The notes under the pieces were generated by a model that ran no database searches, was not told the origin of the DNA, and was given only the letters and a program-made list of their open reading frames with translations. This document shows, piece after piece, positions 46,095-56,236 of a stretch of 64,000 bases of DNA. The DNA is from Janthinobacterium sp. UMAB-56. Lineage in GTDB: Bacteria; Pseudomonadota; Gammaproteobacteria; Burkholderiales; Burkholderiaceae_D. Within the stretch, counting starts at the first letter, position 1. The number at the start of each line of letters is the position of its first letter. Position numbers and translations under genes: made by a program. The stretch covers positions 44,323-108,322 of the forward strand of contig NZ_LT607668.1 in the NCBI RefSeq assembly GCF_900095265.1, read 5' to 3'.

Positions 46095-46987
46095 AAATTC
46101 TTTTGCTGGGCAAGAACGGGCAAGTGGGCTGGGAATTGCAGCGCAGCTTGGCGCCGCTGGGCGAGCTGGTCTCGCTTGGGCGCGACAGCCTGGAGTTCTG
46201 CGGCGACTTGAGCGATCTTGACGGGCTGGCCGCCACCGTGCGTCGCGTCGCGCCCGATGTGATCGTGAATGCCGCCGCGTATACCGCGGTCGACCGAGCC
46301 GAGAGCGATGCGGCGCTTTGCCGCACCATCAATGCATTGGCGCCGGGCGTGCTCGCCTCGGAGGCAGCCCGCATCGGCGCCTTGCTGGTGCATTATTCCA
46401 CGGACTATGTGTTTGATGGCAGTGGCGACGCCGCCCGGACGGAAAGCGCCACGACCGGCCCACTGAGCGTATATGGCCAGACCAAGCTCGAAGGCGAGCA
46501 ACTGATCATGGCATCGGCTTGCCGCCACCTGATTTTCCGCACCAGCTGGGTATATGCGGCGCGCGGCGGGAATTTTGCCAAGACCATGCTGCGCCTGGCC
46601 GCCGAGCGTGAGCACTTGTCCGTGGTGGATGATCAAATTGGTGCGCCCACCGGCGCAGAACTGATCGCCGATGTGACTGCGCATGCGGTACAGGCGATGC
46701 GTGGAGGACACGATATCGGCGGCATCTATCACCTCGCCGCCGCTGGCCAGGCGTCGTGGCACGACTACGCACGTTTCGTGATTGAATTTGCGCGGCAGGC
46801 TGGTGTCACATTGAAGGTCAGCAGCGATGCCATCAACCCGGTCAGCAGCGGGGCTTTCCCGGCGCCGGCGCCGCGTCCGAAAAATTCCCGATTGGCTTTG
46901 CACAAAGTCCAGGAGGCCTTGCAGTTAACCTTGCCGCCATGGCAGGCTGGAGTCGCCAGGATGTTGACAGAATTTCTGGGAAAATAG
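46091..46987 (+). CDS. rmlD: dTDP-4-dehydrorhamnose reductase
   Basis: A 298-residue SDR that makes the last step to dTDP-L-rhamnose. The short nucleotide loop [19 protein letters not shown] at the N terminus, the [19 protein letters not shown] segment, [12 protein letters not shown] and [14 protein letters not shown] with the catalytic Tyr-Lys are all typical. The gene begins at an ATG overlapping the rmlB stop. High GC is retained in this gene, unlike some neighbours. Confidence 0.96.
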   Translation: MKILLLGKNGQVGWELQRSLAPLGELVSLGRDSLEFCGDLSDLDGLAATVRRVAPDVIVNAAAYTAVDRAESDAALCRTINALAPGVLASEAARIGALLVHYSTDYVFDGSGDAARTESATTGPLSVYGQTKLEGEQLIMASACRHLIFRTSWVYAARGGNFAKTMLRLAAEREHLSVVDDQIGAPTGAELIADVTAHAVQAMRGGHDIGGIYHLAAAGQASWHDYARFVIEFARQAGVTLKVSSDAINPVSSGAFPAPAPRPKNSRLALHKVQEALQLTLPPWQAGVARMLTEFLGK

Positions 46988-46989
46988 TT

Positions 46990-47877
46990 ATGACTGAACG
47001 TAAAGGTATCATCCTCGCTGGCGGTTCGGGTACACGTTTGTATCCTGTCACCATGGCAGTGTCCAAGCAGCTGCTGCCGGTCTATGACAAGCCGATGATT
47101 TATTATCCTATCAGCACCTTGATGTTGGCAGGCATACGCGACATTCTGATTATTTCGACGCCACAAGATACGCCGCGCTTTGAACAATTGCTGGGCGACG
47201 GCAGCGCCTGGGGCTTGAATCTGACATACGCGGTGCAGGAAAGTCCTGATGGTCTTGCGCAAGCCTTTATTATTGGCAGGGAATTTATCGGCGATTCATC
47301 CTGCGCATTGGTACTTGGGGATAATATTTTTTATGGCCACGATCTACATGTGCAGTTGGAAAATGCGATCGCCCAGCCCCAAGGTGCCACCGTTTTTGCC
47401 TACCATGTGCAAGATCCGGAGCGTTACGGCGTCGTTGCTTTTGACGCTGCCGGCCACGCCACGAGCTTGGAAGAAAAGCCAAAAGTACCTAAAAGCAATT
47501 ACGCGGTAACTGGGCTCTATTTTTACGATAATCAAGTGCTTGATATCGCAGCGAATCTGAAGCCTTCCGCCCGTGGTGAACTCGAAATTACCGATGTGAA
47601 CAAGATTTACATGGAGCGTCAGCAACTGACCGTACAGATCATGGGGCGCGGATATGCCTGGCTTGATACAGGTACGCATGAAAGCCTGATTGACGCGAGT
47701 AATTTCATCGCGACCATCGAACATCGCCAAGGACTGAAGGTAGCGTGTCCCGAAGAAATTGCATTCCGTAAAGGATTTATTGATGCCGTGCAATTGGAAA
47801 AATTGGCGCAGCCTCTGTCAAAAAATGCCTATGGAAAATATTTGTTCAATTTACTGAAAGAGGGAATCCGTTTATGA
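46990..47877 (+). CDS. rmlA: Glucose-1-phosphate thymidylyltransferase
   Basis: A 295-residue nucleotidyltransferase that forms dTDP-glucose. The signature [19 protein letters not shown] at the N terminus, [29 protein letters not shown] with the metal-binding Asp, and [19 protein letters not shown], then [18 protein letters not shown], are all in the right order. It starts two bases after the rmlD stop and overlaps rmlC by four bases. Confidence 0.97.
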   Translation: MTERKGIILAGGSGTRLYPVTMAVSKQLLPVYDKPMIYYPISTLMLAGIRDILIISTPQDTPRFEQLLGDGSAWGLNLTYAVQESPDGLAQAFIIGREFIGDSSCALVLGDNIFYGHDLHVQLENAIAQPQGATVFAYHVQDPERYGVVAFDAAGHATSLEEKPKVPKSNYAVTGLYFYDNQVLDIAANLKPSARGELEITDVNKIYMERQQLTVQIMGRGYAWLDTGTHESLIDASNFIATIEHRQGLKVACPEEIAFRKGFIDAVQLEKLAQPLSKNAYGKYLFNLLKEGIRL

Positions 47878-48419
47878 AGGTGATTGCCAGTCCAATTCCC
47901 GAGGTGCTGATACTTGAGCCTAACGTATTTGGCGATGACAGGGGTTTCTTTTTTGAAAGTTTCAATCAGGCTCGATTTGATGCTGCCGTGGGACGATCTG
48001 TCGTTTTTTTGCAAGACAACCACTCACGCTCAGAAAAAAATGTCGTGCGGGGGCTGCATTATCAAATACAGCAGCCGCAAGGCAAGCTGGTGCGTGTTAC
48101 GGAGGGGGAAGTATTCGACGTAGCGGTCGATCTGCGCAAAAGCTCCGCGACATTCGGACAATGGTACGGTACCGTGCTCAGTGCTGAAAATAAAAAACAG
48201 TTATGGATACCCGAAGGCTTTGGGCACGGCTTTGCCGTACTCAGCGACAGTGCCGAGTTTTTATATAAAACGACGGATTATTGGATGCCGGAACATGAGC
48301 GTTGCATCGCCTGGAACGATGCGGCGCTGGCGATTCAGTGGCCATTGTCTGGCGAGGCGATACTATCGACGAAGGATGCGTGCGGGGCTGCGTTCATCAC
48401 GGCCGAGATATTTTCCTGA
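47874..48419 (+). CDS. rmlC: dTDP-4-dehydrorhamnose 3,5-epimerase
   Basis: A 181-residue cupin-fold epimerase. [21 protein letters not shown] starts the domain, [23 protein letters not shown] carries the catalytic His, and [26 protein letters not shown] with [14 protein letters not shown] forms the barrel core, with the catalytic Tyr in the last strand. The stop codon overlaps the start of the ABC permease by one base, so sugar donor supply and export are co-transcribed. Confidence 0.96.
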   Translation: MKVIASPIPEVLILEPNVFGDDRGFFFESFNQARFDAAVGRSVVFLQDNHSRSEKNVVRGLHYQIQQPQGKLVRVTEGEVFDVAVDLRKSSATFGQWYGTVLSAENKKQLWIPEGFGHGFAVLSDSAEFLYKTTDYWMPEHERCIAWNDAALAIQWPLSGEAILSTKDACGAAFITAEIFS

Positions 48420-49237
48420 TGCGGGAATTTTCTGCTTCGCCAAGAGAAATGGCCGCAAGTTTATGGCGTAACCGAAATCTGGTACGGGTCTTGGTGCAAC
48501 GCGAAGTGATAGGCCGCTACCGTGGTTCCTTCATGGGTATCCTGTGGTCGTTCTTTAATCCTGTTTTCATGCTGCTCATCTATACATTCGTTTTCAGCGT
48601 CGTCTTCAAGGCGCGCTGGAATGCTGGCAGCGACTCGAAGACTGAATTTTCCCTGGTGCTGTTTGCAGGATTAATCATTTTCAATCTGTTTTCTGAATGT
48701 ATTAACCGCGCACCGGGTTTGGTGACAGCCAATGTGAATTACGTCAAGAAGGTCGTATTTCCTTTGGAAATATTGCCATGGGTAAGTGTTGGTTCCGCAC
48801 TGTTTCATTTCATGATCAGCCTGGGCGTGTGGTTGGTCGCCTATACCGTGTTGTTTGGCGTGCCGCATCCTACCGTATTGCTGATGCCATTGATCATAGC
48901 GCCTTTGATTTTACTCATCATGGGATTGAGCTGGATGCTGGCTTCGCTCAGTGTGTATCTGCGCGATGTGGCTCAATTTATCGGCATGGTCACGACGGTG
49001 TTGATGTTCATGACGCCAATTTTCTATCCAGTGAGTTCTTTGCCAGAGAGTTACCGCCATCTCTTGCTGTTCAATCCGCTGACGCCAGCGGTTGAAATGG
49101 CACGTGATATTTTATTCTGGGGCAAGTTGCCCGACCTAGGCATGTTGACGCTATATGGTGCAGCGACATTGTTGCTGTCGTGGTTGGGATTTGCCTGGTT
49201 TCAAAAGACACGAAAGGGTTTTGCCGATGTCCTCTGA
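48419..49237 (+). CDS. wzm: Polysaccharide ABC transporter permease (Wzm-type)
   Basis: A 272-residue ABC-2 type permease with six predicted helices. The N-terminal LVRVLVQREVIGRYRGSFMGILWSFFNP amphipathic segment is typical of O-antigen and capsule exporters of the Wzm/KpsM group. FLMTPIFYPVSSLPE-like residues near 200 (here FMTPIFYPVSSLPESYR) are also usual. The ATG at 48419 was chosen because it overlaps the rmlC stop and gives the family length. It forms a two-gene unit with the following Wzt ATPase. Confidence 0.92.
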   Translation: MREFSASPREMAASLWRNRNLVRVLVQREVIGRYRGSFMGILWSFFNPVFMLLIYTFVFSVVFKARWNAGSDSKTEFSLVLFAGLIIFNLFSECINRAPGLVTANVNYVKKVVFPLEILPWVSVGSALFHFMISLGVWLVAYTVLFGVPHPTVLLMPLIIAPLILLIMGLSWMLASLSVYLRDVAQFIGMVTTVLMFMTPIFYPVSSLPESYRHLLLFNPLTPAVEMARDILFWGKLPDLGMLTLYGAATLLLSWLGFAWFQKTRKGFADVL

Positions 49238-50558
49238 TATATCGATTCAGGTAGAGGGCCTCAGCAAGTGCTACCACATCTATGACCGCCCTCGTGACCG
49301 CTTGCTGCAAATGCTGCGAGGTGGGAAAAAGCAGTATTTTCGCGAGTTTTGGGCGTTGCATGACGTCTCCTTTTCCGTCCGTCGGGGTGAGACGGTGGGC
49401 ATTATCGGCCGCAATGGCAGCGGCAAGTCCACCTTGTTGCAAATGATATGCGGTACGGTGTCGCCGAGCACCGGTACGATCAGCACGCAAGGACGCGTTG
49501 CCGCCTTGCTGGAGCTGGGCGCGGGCTTCAATATCGAGTTTACCGGACGCGAGAACGTCATGCTCAATGCCGCCATTCTAGGCTTTTCCGCCCAGGATAT
49601 GCAGGCCCGCATGGCCGAGGTGTTGGAGTTCTCCGAGTTGGGCGACTTCCTCGACCAGCCTGTCAAGACGTATTCCAGCGGCATGTACGCGCGCCTGGCA
49701 TTTTCCATTGCCATCCACGTTGATCCCGACATCTTGATCGTGGATGAAGCCCTGTCGGTGGGGGATGCCCGCTTTGTTGCGAAATGCATGCGACGTATCA
49801 AGGAAATCAAGGAGCAGGGTACAACGATATTGTTCGTGAGCCATGATGTCGGATCGATACGCACCTTGTGCGAACGCGTGGTATGGCTGGACAAGGGGCG
49901 CTTGGTCGAGCAGGGCGATGTATTTCCCGTCACAGGGCGTTATATGGAATTCATGTTCCAGGACGAACAGACGGAAGAAGAAATCTTACATGCCGAGATT
50001 GAGTCAGAACAGTTGTCTAGCATTCACGCAAATGTTGAGCAGGAGGGCGACACGCTCCTGGCTTTATCGACAGCAGCACACGATGTGCCGGAAATCCGGC
50101 TGGACTCGCGTCCCGTCACGCATTGGGGATCGCATAAAGGTAGTATCGTGTCGGCCGCCGTGCTCGATGCGGATGGCGTGCGCAAGAATGTGCACTATTG
50201 GAATAGTGCCATCGAAGTCCGTATTGAGCTATGTATCCCTGCGGATATCCCACGCGAACATCTCAGCGTTGCGTTCTCCATCAAGGATCTACAGGGTAGC
50301 GATTTAATTGTTTCTACGACGCATGATTTCGACGGGAAAGTTCTTCCCGATATGGAGCGATTTAGCGTATCGTTTCAACTTAATAATTATTTGCTGACAG
50401 GGAAATATCTCCTGGTAGCGGCACTTGAAAATCGCCAGCACAGCGATATTCATTATTATGAATATGTAGAAGGCGCTCATTATTTCTCATCTCTGTCCGA
50501 TGCCCGCCTTTTTGGCCAGTTCCAACCTCCAATCCAGCACTCTATTTTGCTCAAATAA
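49227..50558 (+). CDS. wzt: Polysaccharide ABC transporter ATPase with C-terminal binding domain (Wzt-type)
   Basis: A 443-residue ATPase subunit. Residues 1-245 are the ABC domain with the Walker A GRNGSGKSTLL, the signature YSSGMYARLAFS, and Walker B ILIVDEALSVGD. Residues 270-443 form an extra beta-rich domain (VHYWNSAIEVRIELCIPADIP and ISVAFSIKD-like strands), which in Wzt of E. coli O8/O9a and relatives binds the capped non-reducing end of the O-antigen before export. That domain implies a chain-end modification must be made, and the gene immediately after is a methyltransferase fusion. It overlaps the wzm stop. Confidence 0.92.
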   Translation: MSSDISIQVEGLSKCYHIYDRPRDRLLQMLRGGKKQYFREFWALHDVSFSVRRGETVGIIGRNGSGKSTLLQMICGTVSPSTGTISTQGRVAALLELGAGFNIEFTGRENVMLNAAILGFSAQDMQARMAEVLEFSELGDFLDQPVKTYSSGMYARLAFSIAIHVDPDILIVDEALSVGDARFVAKCMRRIKEIKEQGTTILFVSHDVGSIRTLCERVVWLDKGRLVEQGDVFPVTGRYMEFMFQDEQTEEEILHAEIESEQLSSIHANVEQEGDTLLALSTAAHDVPEIRLDSRPVTHWGSHKGSIVSAAVLDADGVRKNVHYWNSAIEVRIELCIPADIPREHLSVAFSIKDLQGSDLIVSTTHDFDGKVLPDMERFSVSFQLNNYLLTGKYLLVAALENRQHSDIHYYEYVEGAHYFSSLSDARLFGQFQPPIQHSILLK

Positions 50559-53500
50559 ATGACTGACGCTACTAAAATCAATACTGACGACTATTGGGAC
50601 GGCCGTTTCTCGACCGATTGGCAAACCTTCGAAGGTCCCCGTCAATCCCGTTTCTTCGCTCGCCTTGCCATTGATAATCTGCCCCGCTGGCTGCTCGATC
50701 AAATCCGGCAGCAAGGCATGACTCTTGTCGACTGGGGATGCGCACAGGGTGATGGTACGGATTGCTTGGCCAGCTATATCGACGCACAGCAGTTGACCGG
50801 AGTTGATTTTTCCAGCGTGGCCATCGCACAGGCCCGCGAGCGCTATCCCGCCATTCAATTCTTGAGCGAAAATTGGCTGGAGGGCGTGCAGGCTGCTGCG
50901 AAAAAATTCGATGTGGTCTTTTCATCGAACACCCTGGAGCACTTTCATACGCCGTATGAGATTTTGCCGATATTGGCGCAACGAGCACACAAGGCGATTG
51001 TGCTGGCCTTGCCTTACCGCGAAATGCAGCGCATAGACGAGCATTTTTATTCTTTCTTGCCGGACAATGTGCCGATGGTGCTGCAGAATGGTTTTCATCT
51101 GGCATGGTCGCGCGTCATCGATTGCCGATTGATTCCCGATGCGTTGTGGGGCGGCGAACAGCTTATTCTCGTCTATGCGGCGCCAGACTGGTTTGATCAG
51201 CTCAAGTTGAAGTTGGCCGATTGCCGTATCGAGCAAGATGATGCATTGTCGAAAGAGCAGGGCCTGCATAATGCCCTGGCCGAGTACCAGTCGAAAATCG
51301 CCAGTCTGACGCTGCGATTGAGTGAAGACGGTAGTGAACTCGTTCGGCTTCAGCAGCTCCTGTCCGAGTCTGCCCAGGAGGTCAATACCATCAGAAAAGA
51401 TCTGGCAGCATCGCAAGCCGAAGTGAGCAAGCTTCAGCAGGGTTTGGTTTGTTCGGCGTCTGAGATCATGCAGTTGCAACAAAATGTCTCGCAGGCCAAT
51501 ACGGCAATCGATAACCTCAGCCAAACTGCCATTGCCCAGCAGGCTGCGCAAAAAATGCTCGACAGCCTGCGCAGTACCCGTTCGTGGCGCTTGACGGCTC
51601 CCCTGCGATTCGGCGCCCGCTTGTGGCGCTATGGTTTGTTGAGTGAGGACCGTCAAAAATTGCTGCGTGGCTTGCGCAGGGTCTATCATCGCCTGCCCTT
51701 GCCTGATGGGATGAAGCGTGCCATGGTCAGCACCTATCGGGAAACGGTCGGGACTACTTACGTTGCCGTTCGCAAGCAAGTGTTGGCATCGGTGCCATTC
51801 GAGGCTCCCGGCGTTCAACCCGTCCCGCAGGCTGGCAATGTGCCAGACTATATCGTCTGGGGGGTGATCGATTGGCATTTTCGCCATCAGCGTCCGCAGC
51901 AATTGGCGCAGGCCCTTGCCCTGTCGGGGCGCCGCGTATTCTATGTGTCGGTCAATCTGGTGGATGATGCACGTCCTGGTTTCCAGCAGGAGCAACTCGA
52001 TAGTGAAGGCCGCTTATTCCAGATCAGGCTGCATGCCGAAGGCGCGCCCGTGATCTACACGTCGGTACCGGGCCACGATACCGTGCAGCAATTGCGCAGC
52101 GGGCTCGGAGCCGTGCTTGAGTGGGCAAACTCGCGCAGCATAGTCTCGCTGGTGGATCATCCATTCTGGTATGACGTCGCCGCCGTATTGCCCAATGGCC
52201 GCGTGGTGTATGACTGCATGGACCATCATGAGGGTTTTGGCAACACCGCTGATGCTGTCTTGCAACTGGAACGGGCCTTAATGCGCAATGCCGATTTAAC
52301 GATCACCACCTCGGCGTGGCTCGATCAGATCGTCGCTGAACATACGCCGCACCGTGCTCTGGTGCGCAATGCGGGGGAATTCTCGCACTTTGTGCGCAAG
52401 CCCGACGCCGCCTACGTGGAGCCGCAAGGCCGGCGCATCATCGGCTATTACGGCGCGATCGCCGAATGGTTCGACCTGGATCTGGTCGAAGCGATCGCTG
52501 CGCGCTTTACTGACTGCTGTGTCTTGCTGATCGGCGACGATACCGTCCATGCGAAGGCGCGCTTCGCTCACCTGTCGAATGTGGTCATGACAGGTGAAGT
52601 GCCCTATGCGCAGTTGCCGAAGTACCTGCATGCCTTCGATGTTTGCCTGTTGCCATTCAAAGTGATTCCGCTCACCCTGGCCACCAATCCTGTCAAGGTG
52701 TATGAGTACCTGAGCGCTGGCAAGCCGGTTGTGTCCGTCGACTTGCCGGAAATGAAGCAATTTGATGATCTGGTGCGTGTGGCGCACGATAGCGAAGGCT
52801 TCCTGTGCGCCATTGAGTCAGTCCTGCAGGAGCGCGACGATGCTCCAGCCATCGTGCAACGGCAGAATTTTGCCAGGGAGCAGACTTGGACGCACCGCGC
52901 CCAAGCCCTGATCAGTCATGCGGAATCCGGTGCGCGCGATCCTTTCGTGAGCGTGGTGGTGGTCACGTATAACAATATCGATTTTACGCGTGCCTGCCTG
53001 GACAGCCTGGAACAGCACACCCAACATGCCCCGATAGAAATTATTGTCGTGGATAATGCGTCCTCGGATGGCTCGCCAGCCTTCCTGACCGAGTGGGCTG
53101 CTGGCGCCTCGAACCGCAAGCTGATCTTGAACGACGATAATCGTGGTTTTGCCGCAGCCAACAATCAGGGCCTGGCGATTGCCGGTGGCGAGTATCTGGT
53201 CTTGCTGAACAACGACACGTATGTCACGCCAGGCTGGGTGCGTACGATGTTCAAGCACTTGCAGCGGGATCCATCCATCGGCTTAATCGGGCCGGTCACA
53301 AACAATATCGGCAACCAGGCCAAGATCCATATTGACTATGGCAACATGGAGGAAATGCTGGTGCAGGCGGGGCGCTATACCCGCAGCCATATCGGGCAAA
53401 CCTTCCCTTTGCAGACTGCGGCCTTTTTCTGTGTGATGTTCACGCGCAATGTGTATGAGCGGGTAGGCGATCTGGACGAGGCGTTCGGCCGCGGCTTCTT

Positions 53501-53711
53501 TGAGGATGACGATTATTGCCGGCGCATCGAGCAGATTGGTTTGCGGATCGTTTGTGCGGAAGATGTCTTCATTCACCATCATTTGTCCGCATCATTTAAC
53601 AAGATAAAAAGCTTCGATCGCCAGAAATTGTTTGAAGATAATAAGGCGACATACGAAGCCAAGTGGGGACCTTGGATTCCGCATCATTACGAACGGGACC
53701 TGCCTCAGTAA
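50559..53711 (+). CDS. Methyltransferase / coiled-coil / two-glycosyltransferase fusion protein
   Basis: A 1050-residue multidomain protein that starts right after the wzt stop. Residues 1-200 are a SAM methyltransferase (VDWGCAQGDGTD, LTGVDFS). Residues 213-344 are a long coiled coil with heptad-like spacing. Residues 429-790 form a GT-B-type transferase (IIGYYGAIAEWFDL and NPVKVYEYLSAGKPVVSVD), homologous to the gene at 54880. Residues 795-1050 are a GT2 enzyme (FVSVVVVTYNN, IIVVDNASSDGS, FEDDDYCRRI). Methyltransferase plus coiled coil next to a Wzt with a carbohydrate-binding tail resembles WbdD-type chain-length control; here two extra sugar transferases are fused on. Activity is inferred from domains. 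Confidence 0.85.
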   Translation: MTDATKINTDDYWDGRFSTDWQTFEGPRQSRFFARLAIDNLPRWLLDQIRQQGMTLVDWGCAQGDGTDCLASYIDAQQLTGVDFSSVAIAQARERYPAIQFLSENWLEGVQAAAKKFDVVFSSNTLEHFHTPYEILPILAQRAHKAIVLALPYREMQRIDEHFYSFLPDNVPMVLQNGFHLAWSRVIDCRLIPDALWGGEQLILVYAAPDWFDQLKLKLADCRIEQDDALSKEQGLHNALAEYQSKIASLTLRLSEDGSELVRLQQLLSESAQEVNTIRKDLAASQAEVSKLQQGLVCSASEIMQLQQNVSQANTAIDNLSQTAIAQQAAQKMLDSLRSTRSWRLTAPLRFGARLWRYGLLSEDRQKLLRGLRRVYHRLPLPDGMKRAMVSTYRETVGTTYVAVRKQVLASVPFEAPGVQPVPQAGNVPDYIVWGVIDWHFRHQRPQQLAQALALSGRRVFYVSVNLVDDARPGFQQEQLDSEGRLFQIRLHAEGAPVIYTSVPGHDTVQQLRSGLGAVLEWANSRSIVSLVDHPFWYDVAAVLPNGRVVYDCMDHHEGFGNTADAVLQLERALMRNADLTITTSAWLDQIVAEHTPHRALVRNAGEFSHFVRKPDAAYVEPQGRRIIGYYGAIAEWFDLDLVEAIAARFTDCCVLLIGDDTVHAKARFAHLSNVVMTGEVPYAQLPKYLHAFDVCLLPFKVIPLTLATNPVKVYEYLSAGKPVVSVDLPEMKQFDDLVRVAHDSEGFLCAIESVLQERDDAPAIVQRQNFAREQTWTHRAQALISHAESGARDPFVSVVVVTYNNIDFTRACLDSLEQHTQHAPIEIIVVDNASSDGSPAFLTEWAAGASNRKLILNDDNRGFAAANNQGLAIAGGEYLVLLNNDTYVTPGWVRTMFKHLQRDPSIGLIGPVTNNIGNQAKIHIDYGNMEEMLVQAGRYTRSHIGQTFPLQTAAFFCVMFTRNVYERVGDLDEAFGRGFFEDDDYCRRIEQIGLRIVCAEDVFIHHHLSASFNKIKSFDRQKLFEDNKATYEAKWGPWIPHHYERDLPQ

Positions 53712-53779
53712 GTGCGTTTGGCACGACTGCATTGGATATGAATTCGCATTGGTAATGGAAGTGCATAGATAGGAAATAT

Positions 53780-54883
53780 ATGTCGAAGATAAAAATTATT
53801 TGTGCCGTAGGCACGCGTCCGGAAGCGATCAAGATGGCTCCGGTAATTCTTGCATTAAAGCAGCAACCATGGGCTGATGTGCGCGTGCTGGCGACGGCGC
53901 AGCACAGGGGCTTGCTTGACCAGGTGCTGACTTTTTTCGGTATCGAGCCCGATATCGATTTGAATATTATGCGTCCCAATCAGGCGTTGACCACGCTGAC
54001 GGCAAGGCTGTTGTTGGAACTGGACGAGGTGCTGCTGGCAGAGAAGCCAGACGTCCTGTTGGCGCAGGGCGATACCACCACGGTCATGACGGCAGCGCTG
54101 GCGTGTTTTTATCATCACATTCCATTTGGCCATGTCGAAGCGGGCCTGCGTACCTGGGATATGCAAAATCCCTTTCCTGAAGAAGCGAACCGTGTCATTG
54201 CTGGCCGGCTTGCTCGCTGGCACTTTGCTCCGACCGAAGGCTCACGCCAGAATTTGTTGCGCGAGGGAGCGCCAGACAGCGATATTATCGTTACCGGAAA
54301 CACGGTGATCGATGCCTTGCTGATGACTGCGGACCGGGAATTGGAATTGGGTATCGAGCTTGATCCGGCCAAGCGCCTGGTTCTCATCACCTCGCACCGC
54401 CGCGAGAATTTTGGTGCGCCTTTCCGTAACATCTGCCGCGCGGTTCAAACCCTGGCAGAGCGTAACCCGGACGTGCAATTCCTGTATCCCGTGCATCCCA
54501 ATCCGAATGTCAAGGATGTCGCGTACGAAATACTGGATGCCAGTAGCAATATCCACCTGTGTGAACCACTCGACTATGCCCCCTTTGTCGCTGCCATGAA
54601 GCGCTCTTATTTGATTATCAGCGACTCCGGCGGGGTGCAGGAGGAGGCGCCAGCGTTGGGCAAACCGGTACTGGTGTTGCGTGATGAAACCGAACGTCCG
54701 GAAGCGGTGGAGCAGGGCGTGGTAAAACTGGTAGGACCCAACTACGAACGTATTGTTCATGAGGCGCAGCGTTTGCTGGATGATGAATCCGCATACCTGG
54801 AAATGGCGCGCGGTATTTCGCCCTATGGCGATGGACATGGCGCCGAACGTATTGTCGAGGTACTCCGCGAGCATTTTGCATGA
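53780..54883 (+). CDS. wecB: UDP-N-acetylglucosamine 2-epimerase (non-hydrolysing)
   Basis: A 367-residue GT-B-fold epimerase that converts UDP-GlcNAc to UDP-ManNAc. IICAVGTRPEAIKMAPVILALK at the start, LAQGDTTTVMTAALACFYHHIPFGHVEAGLRTWD, NPFPEEANRVIAGRLA, LITSHRRENFGAPFRNI, VHPNPNVKD and LIISDSGGVQEEAPALGKPVLVLRDETERPEA form the complete family set. No wecC dehydrogenase is in the window, so UDP-ManNAc itself may be the donor. The stop overlaps the start of the next glycosyltransferase. Confidence 0.96.
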   Translation: MSKIKIICAVGTRPEAIKMAPVILALKQQPWADVRVLATAQHRGLLDQVLTFFGIEPDIDLNIMRPNQALTTLTARLLLELDEVLLAEKPDVLLAQGDTTTVMTAALACFYHHIPFGHVEAGLRTWDMQNPFPEEANRVIAGRLARWHFAPTEGSRQNLLREGAPDSDIIVTGNTVIDALLMTADRELELGIELDPAKRLVLITSHRRENFGAPFRNICRAVQTLAERNPDVQFLYPVHPNPNVKDVAYEILDASSNIHLCEPLDYAPFVAAMKRSYLIISDSGGVQEEAPALGKPVLVLRDETERPEAVEQGVVKLVGPNYERIVHEAQRLLDDESAYLEMARGISPYGDGHGAERIVEVLREHFA

Positions 54884-55995
54884 CATGTCTGATTTATGTA
54901 TCACCGCTGCCGTGGGACAGTTTTGCGCAGCGGCCACATAAATTCGTCGAATGGTTCCATGCGAAGAATGGTGGTTCCGTACTATGGATTGATCCTTATC
55001 CGACCCGTTTGCCTGCACTGGAAGATTTGCGGCGCCTACGGGCCAGGATGAGTCACGGTGCGCCCGCTACCCCGCGGCCTCTGCCGTCATGGTTGACCGT
55101 ATTGCCGGCGCCGGCGCTGCCGATCGAACCCCTGCCAGGATCGGGCCTGTTCAATGGCCTTTTTTGGAAGCGGATTCATCAGACTGTCGAGCGTTTCAGC
55201 GCTGGCGGGCACTGCCTGCTCGCCATAGGCAAGCCGAGCAAGCTCGCCCTGCAACTGATGCATCGGCATCCGCAACTGGTATCGCTGTTCGATATCATGG
55301 ACGACTTCCCCGCGTTTTACCGCGGCCTTTCCAGGTTTTCCATGGAGCAGGGGGAACGTGCCGTTGCAGCGCAAGCCAAGCAGGTACTGGTTTCATCGAC
55401 GCTGCTTGCTGAGCGCTTTGCAGCGTGCGGCAAGCGATTGCGCATGGCCTTGAATGCCTGTGCCATCGAGACACTGCCGCAGGTGCCCGACTTGCCTGCC
55501 CGCCCTGCGTCGCCCATGCTGGGCTATGTTGGGACGATTGCAAAATGGTTTGATTGGGAAATGGTGATTGCGTTGGCAGTCGCTCATCCGGCTGTGCCCG
55601 TACGCTTGATCGGTCCCGTGTTTGGTTCAATACCCACTCACCTTCCCCGGAACATCGAGTTATTGCCAGCCTGTCAGCATCAGCAAGCGATAGCCCACAT
55701 GCAAGCTTTTTCGGTGGGACTGATTCCTTTTAAACGCACCACGCTGACAGCATCCGTTGATCCGATAAAATACTATGAATATCGGGCGCTTGGGTTGCCG
55801 GTGTTATCGAGCCGATTTGGCGAAATGGCCATGCGTGAAGACCAGCCAGGTGTATTTTTAATGGATCAAGACAGTAATCTTGAGCAACAGTTGCGTCTGG
55901 CTCTGGCTCATCGGGATCAGCCCGAGGCCATACAGGCTTTTCGGAATAGGCATTCCTGGGATGCGCGTTTTGAGGCGGCAGGTATTTTCTTCTAA
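54880..55995 (+). CDS. GT-B glycosyltransferase paralogous to the fused transferase upstream
   Basis: A 371-residue enzyme that starts four bases inside wecB. The motifs YVSPLPWDSFAQRPHKFVEWF, FDIMDDFPAFY, MLGYVGTIAKWFDWEMV and DPIKYYEYRALGLPVLSS align well with the middle domain of the 1050-residue protein (RPQQLAQAL, DCMDHHEG, IIGYYGAIAEWFDL, NPVKVYEYLSAGKPVVSV). It therefore belongs to the same transferase family. Which sugar it adds is unknown; the gene lies directly after the ManNAc-forming wecB. No membrane helix is seen, so it works on the cytoplasmic membrane face. Confidence 0.82.
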   Translation: MTCLIYVSPLPWDSFAQRPHKFVEWFHAKNGGSVLWIDPYPTRLPALEDLRRLRARMSHGAPATPRPLPSWLTVLPAPALPIEPLPGSGLFNGLFWKRIHQTVERFSAGGHCLLAIGKPSKLALQLMHRHPQLVSLFDIMDDFPAFYRGLSRFSMEQGERAVAAQAKQVLVSSTLLAERFAACGKRLRMALNACAIETLPQVPDLPARPASPMLGYVGTIAKWFDWEMVIALAVAHPAVPVRLIGPVFGSIPTHLPRNIELLPACQHQQAIAHMQAFSVGLIPFKRTTLTASVDPIKYYEYRALGLPVLSSRFGEMAMREDQPGVFLMDQDSNLEQQLRLALAHRDQPEAIQAFRNRHSWDARFEAAGIFF

Positions 55996-56202
55996 GAATT
56001 CATCCCGATAGAGGAATGCAGTGCCTGCCGACAGGCGCTCAAGCGTGGAACGGATGCTACAGTCATGCGTATTCCGGCGTAATTGATCAGGCCCTGGGCG
56101 ATGGCCAATACCGATGAAATGCTGGGTAAGCGAAGGCCCTGCATTGTGCTATGTCGAAGATGTCATAGCCAAGGCCTTGAGTAAGTGGCCAAGGGTTTTG
56201 GC

Positions 56203-56208
56203 TATAAT
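56203..56208 (+). promoter_or_regulatory. Consensus -10 element before the GtrB-like gene
   Basis: A perfect TATAAT lies 29 bases before the ATG at 56237 inside a 241-base gap. No good -35 is present at the usual distance, so the call is tentative. It would let the GtrB-GtrA module be transcribed separately. Confidence 0.3.
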
Positions 56209-56236
56209 TTATTTCTATAATTTACAATATTTCCGG

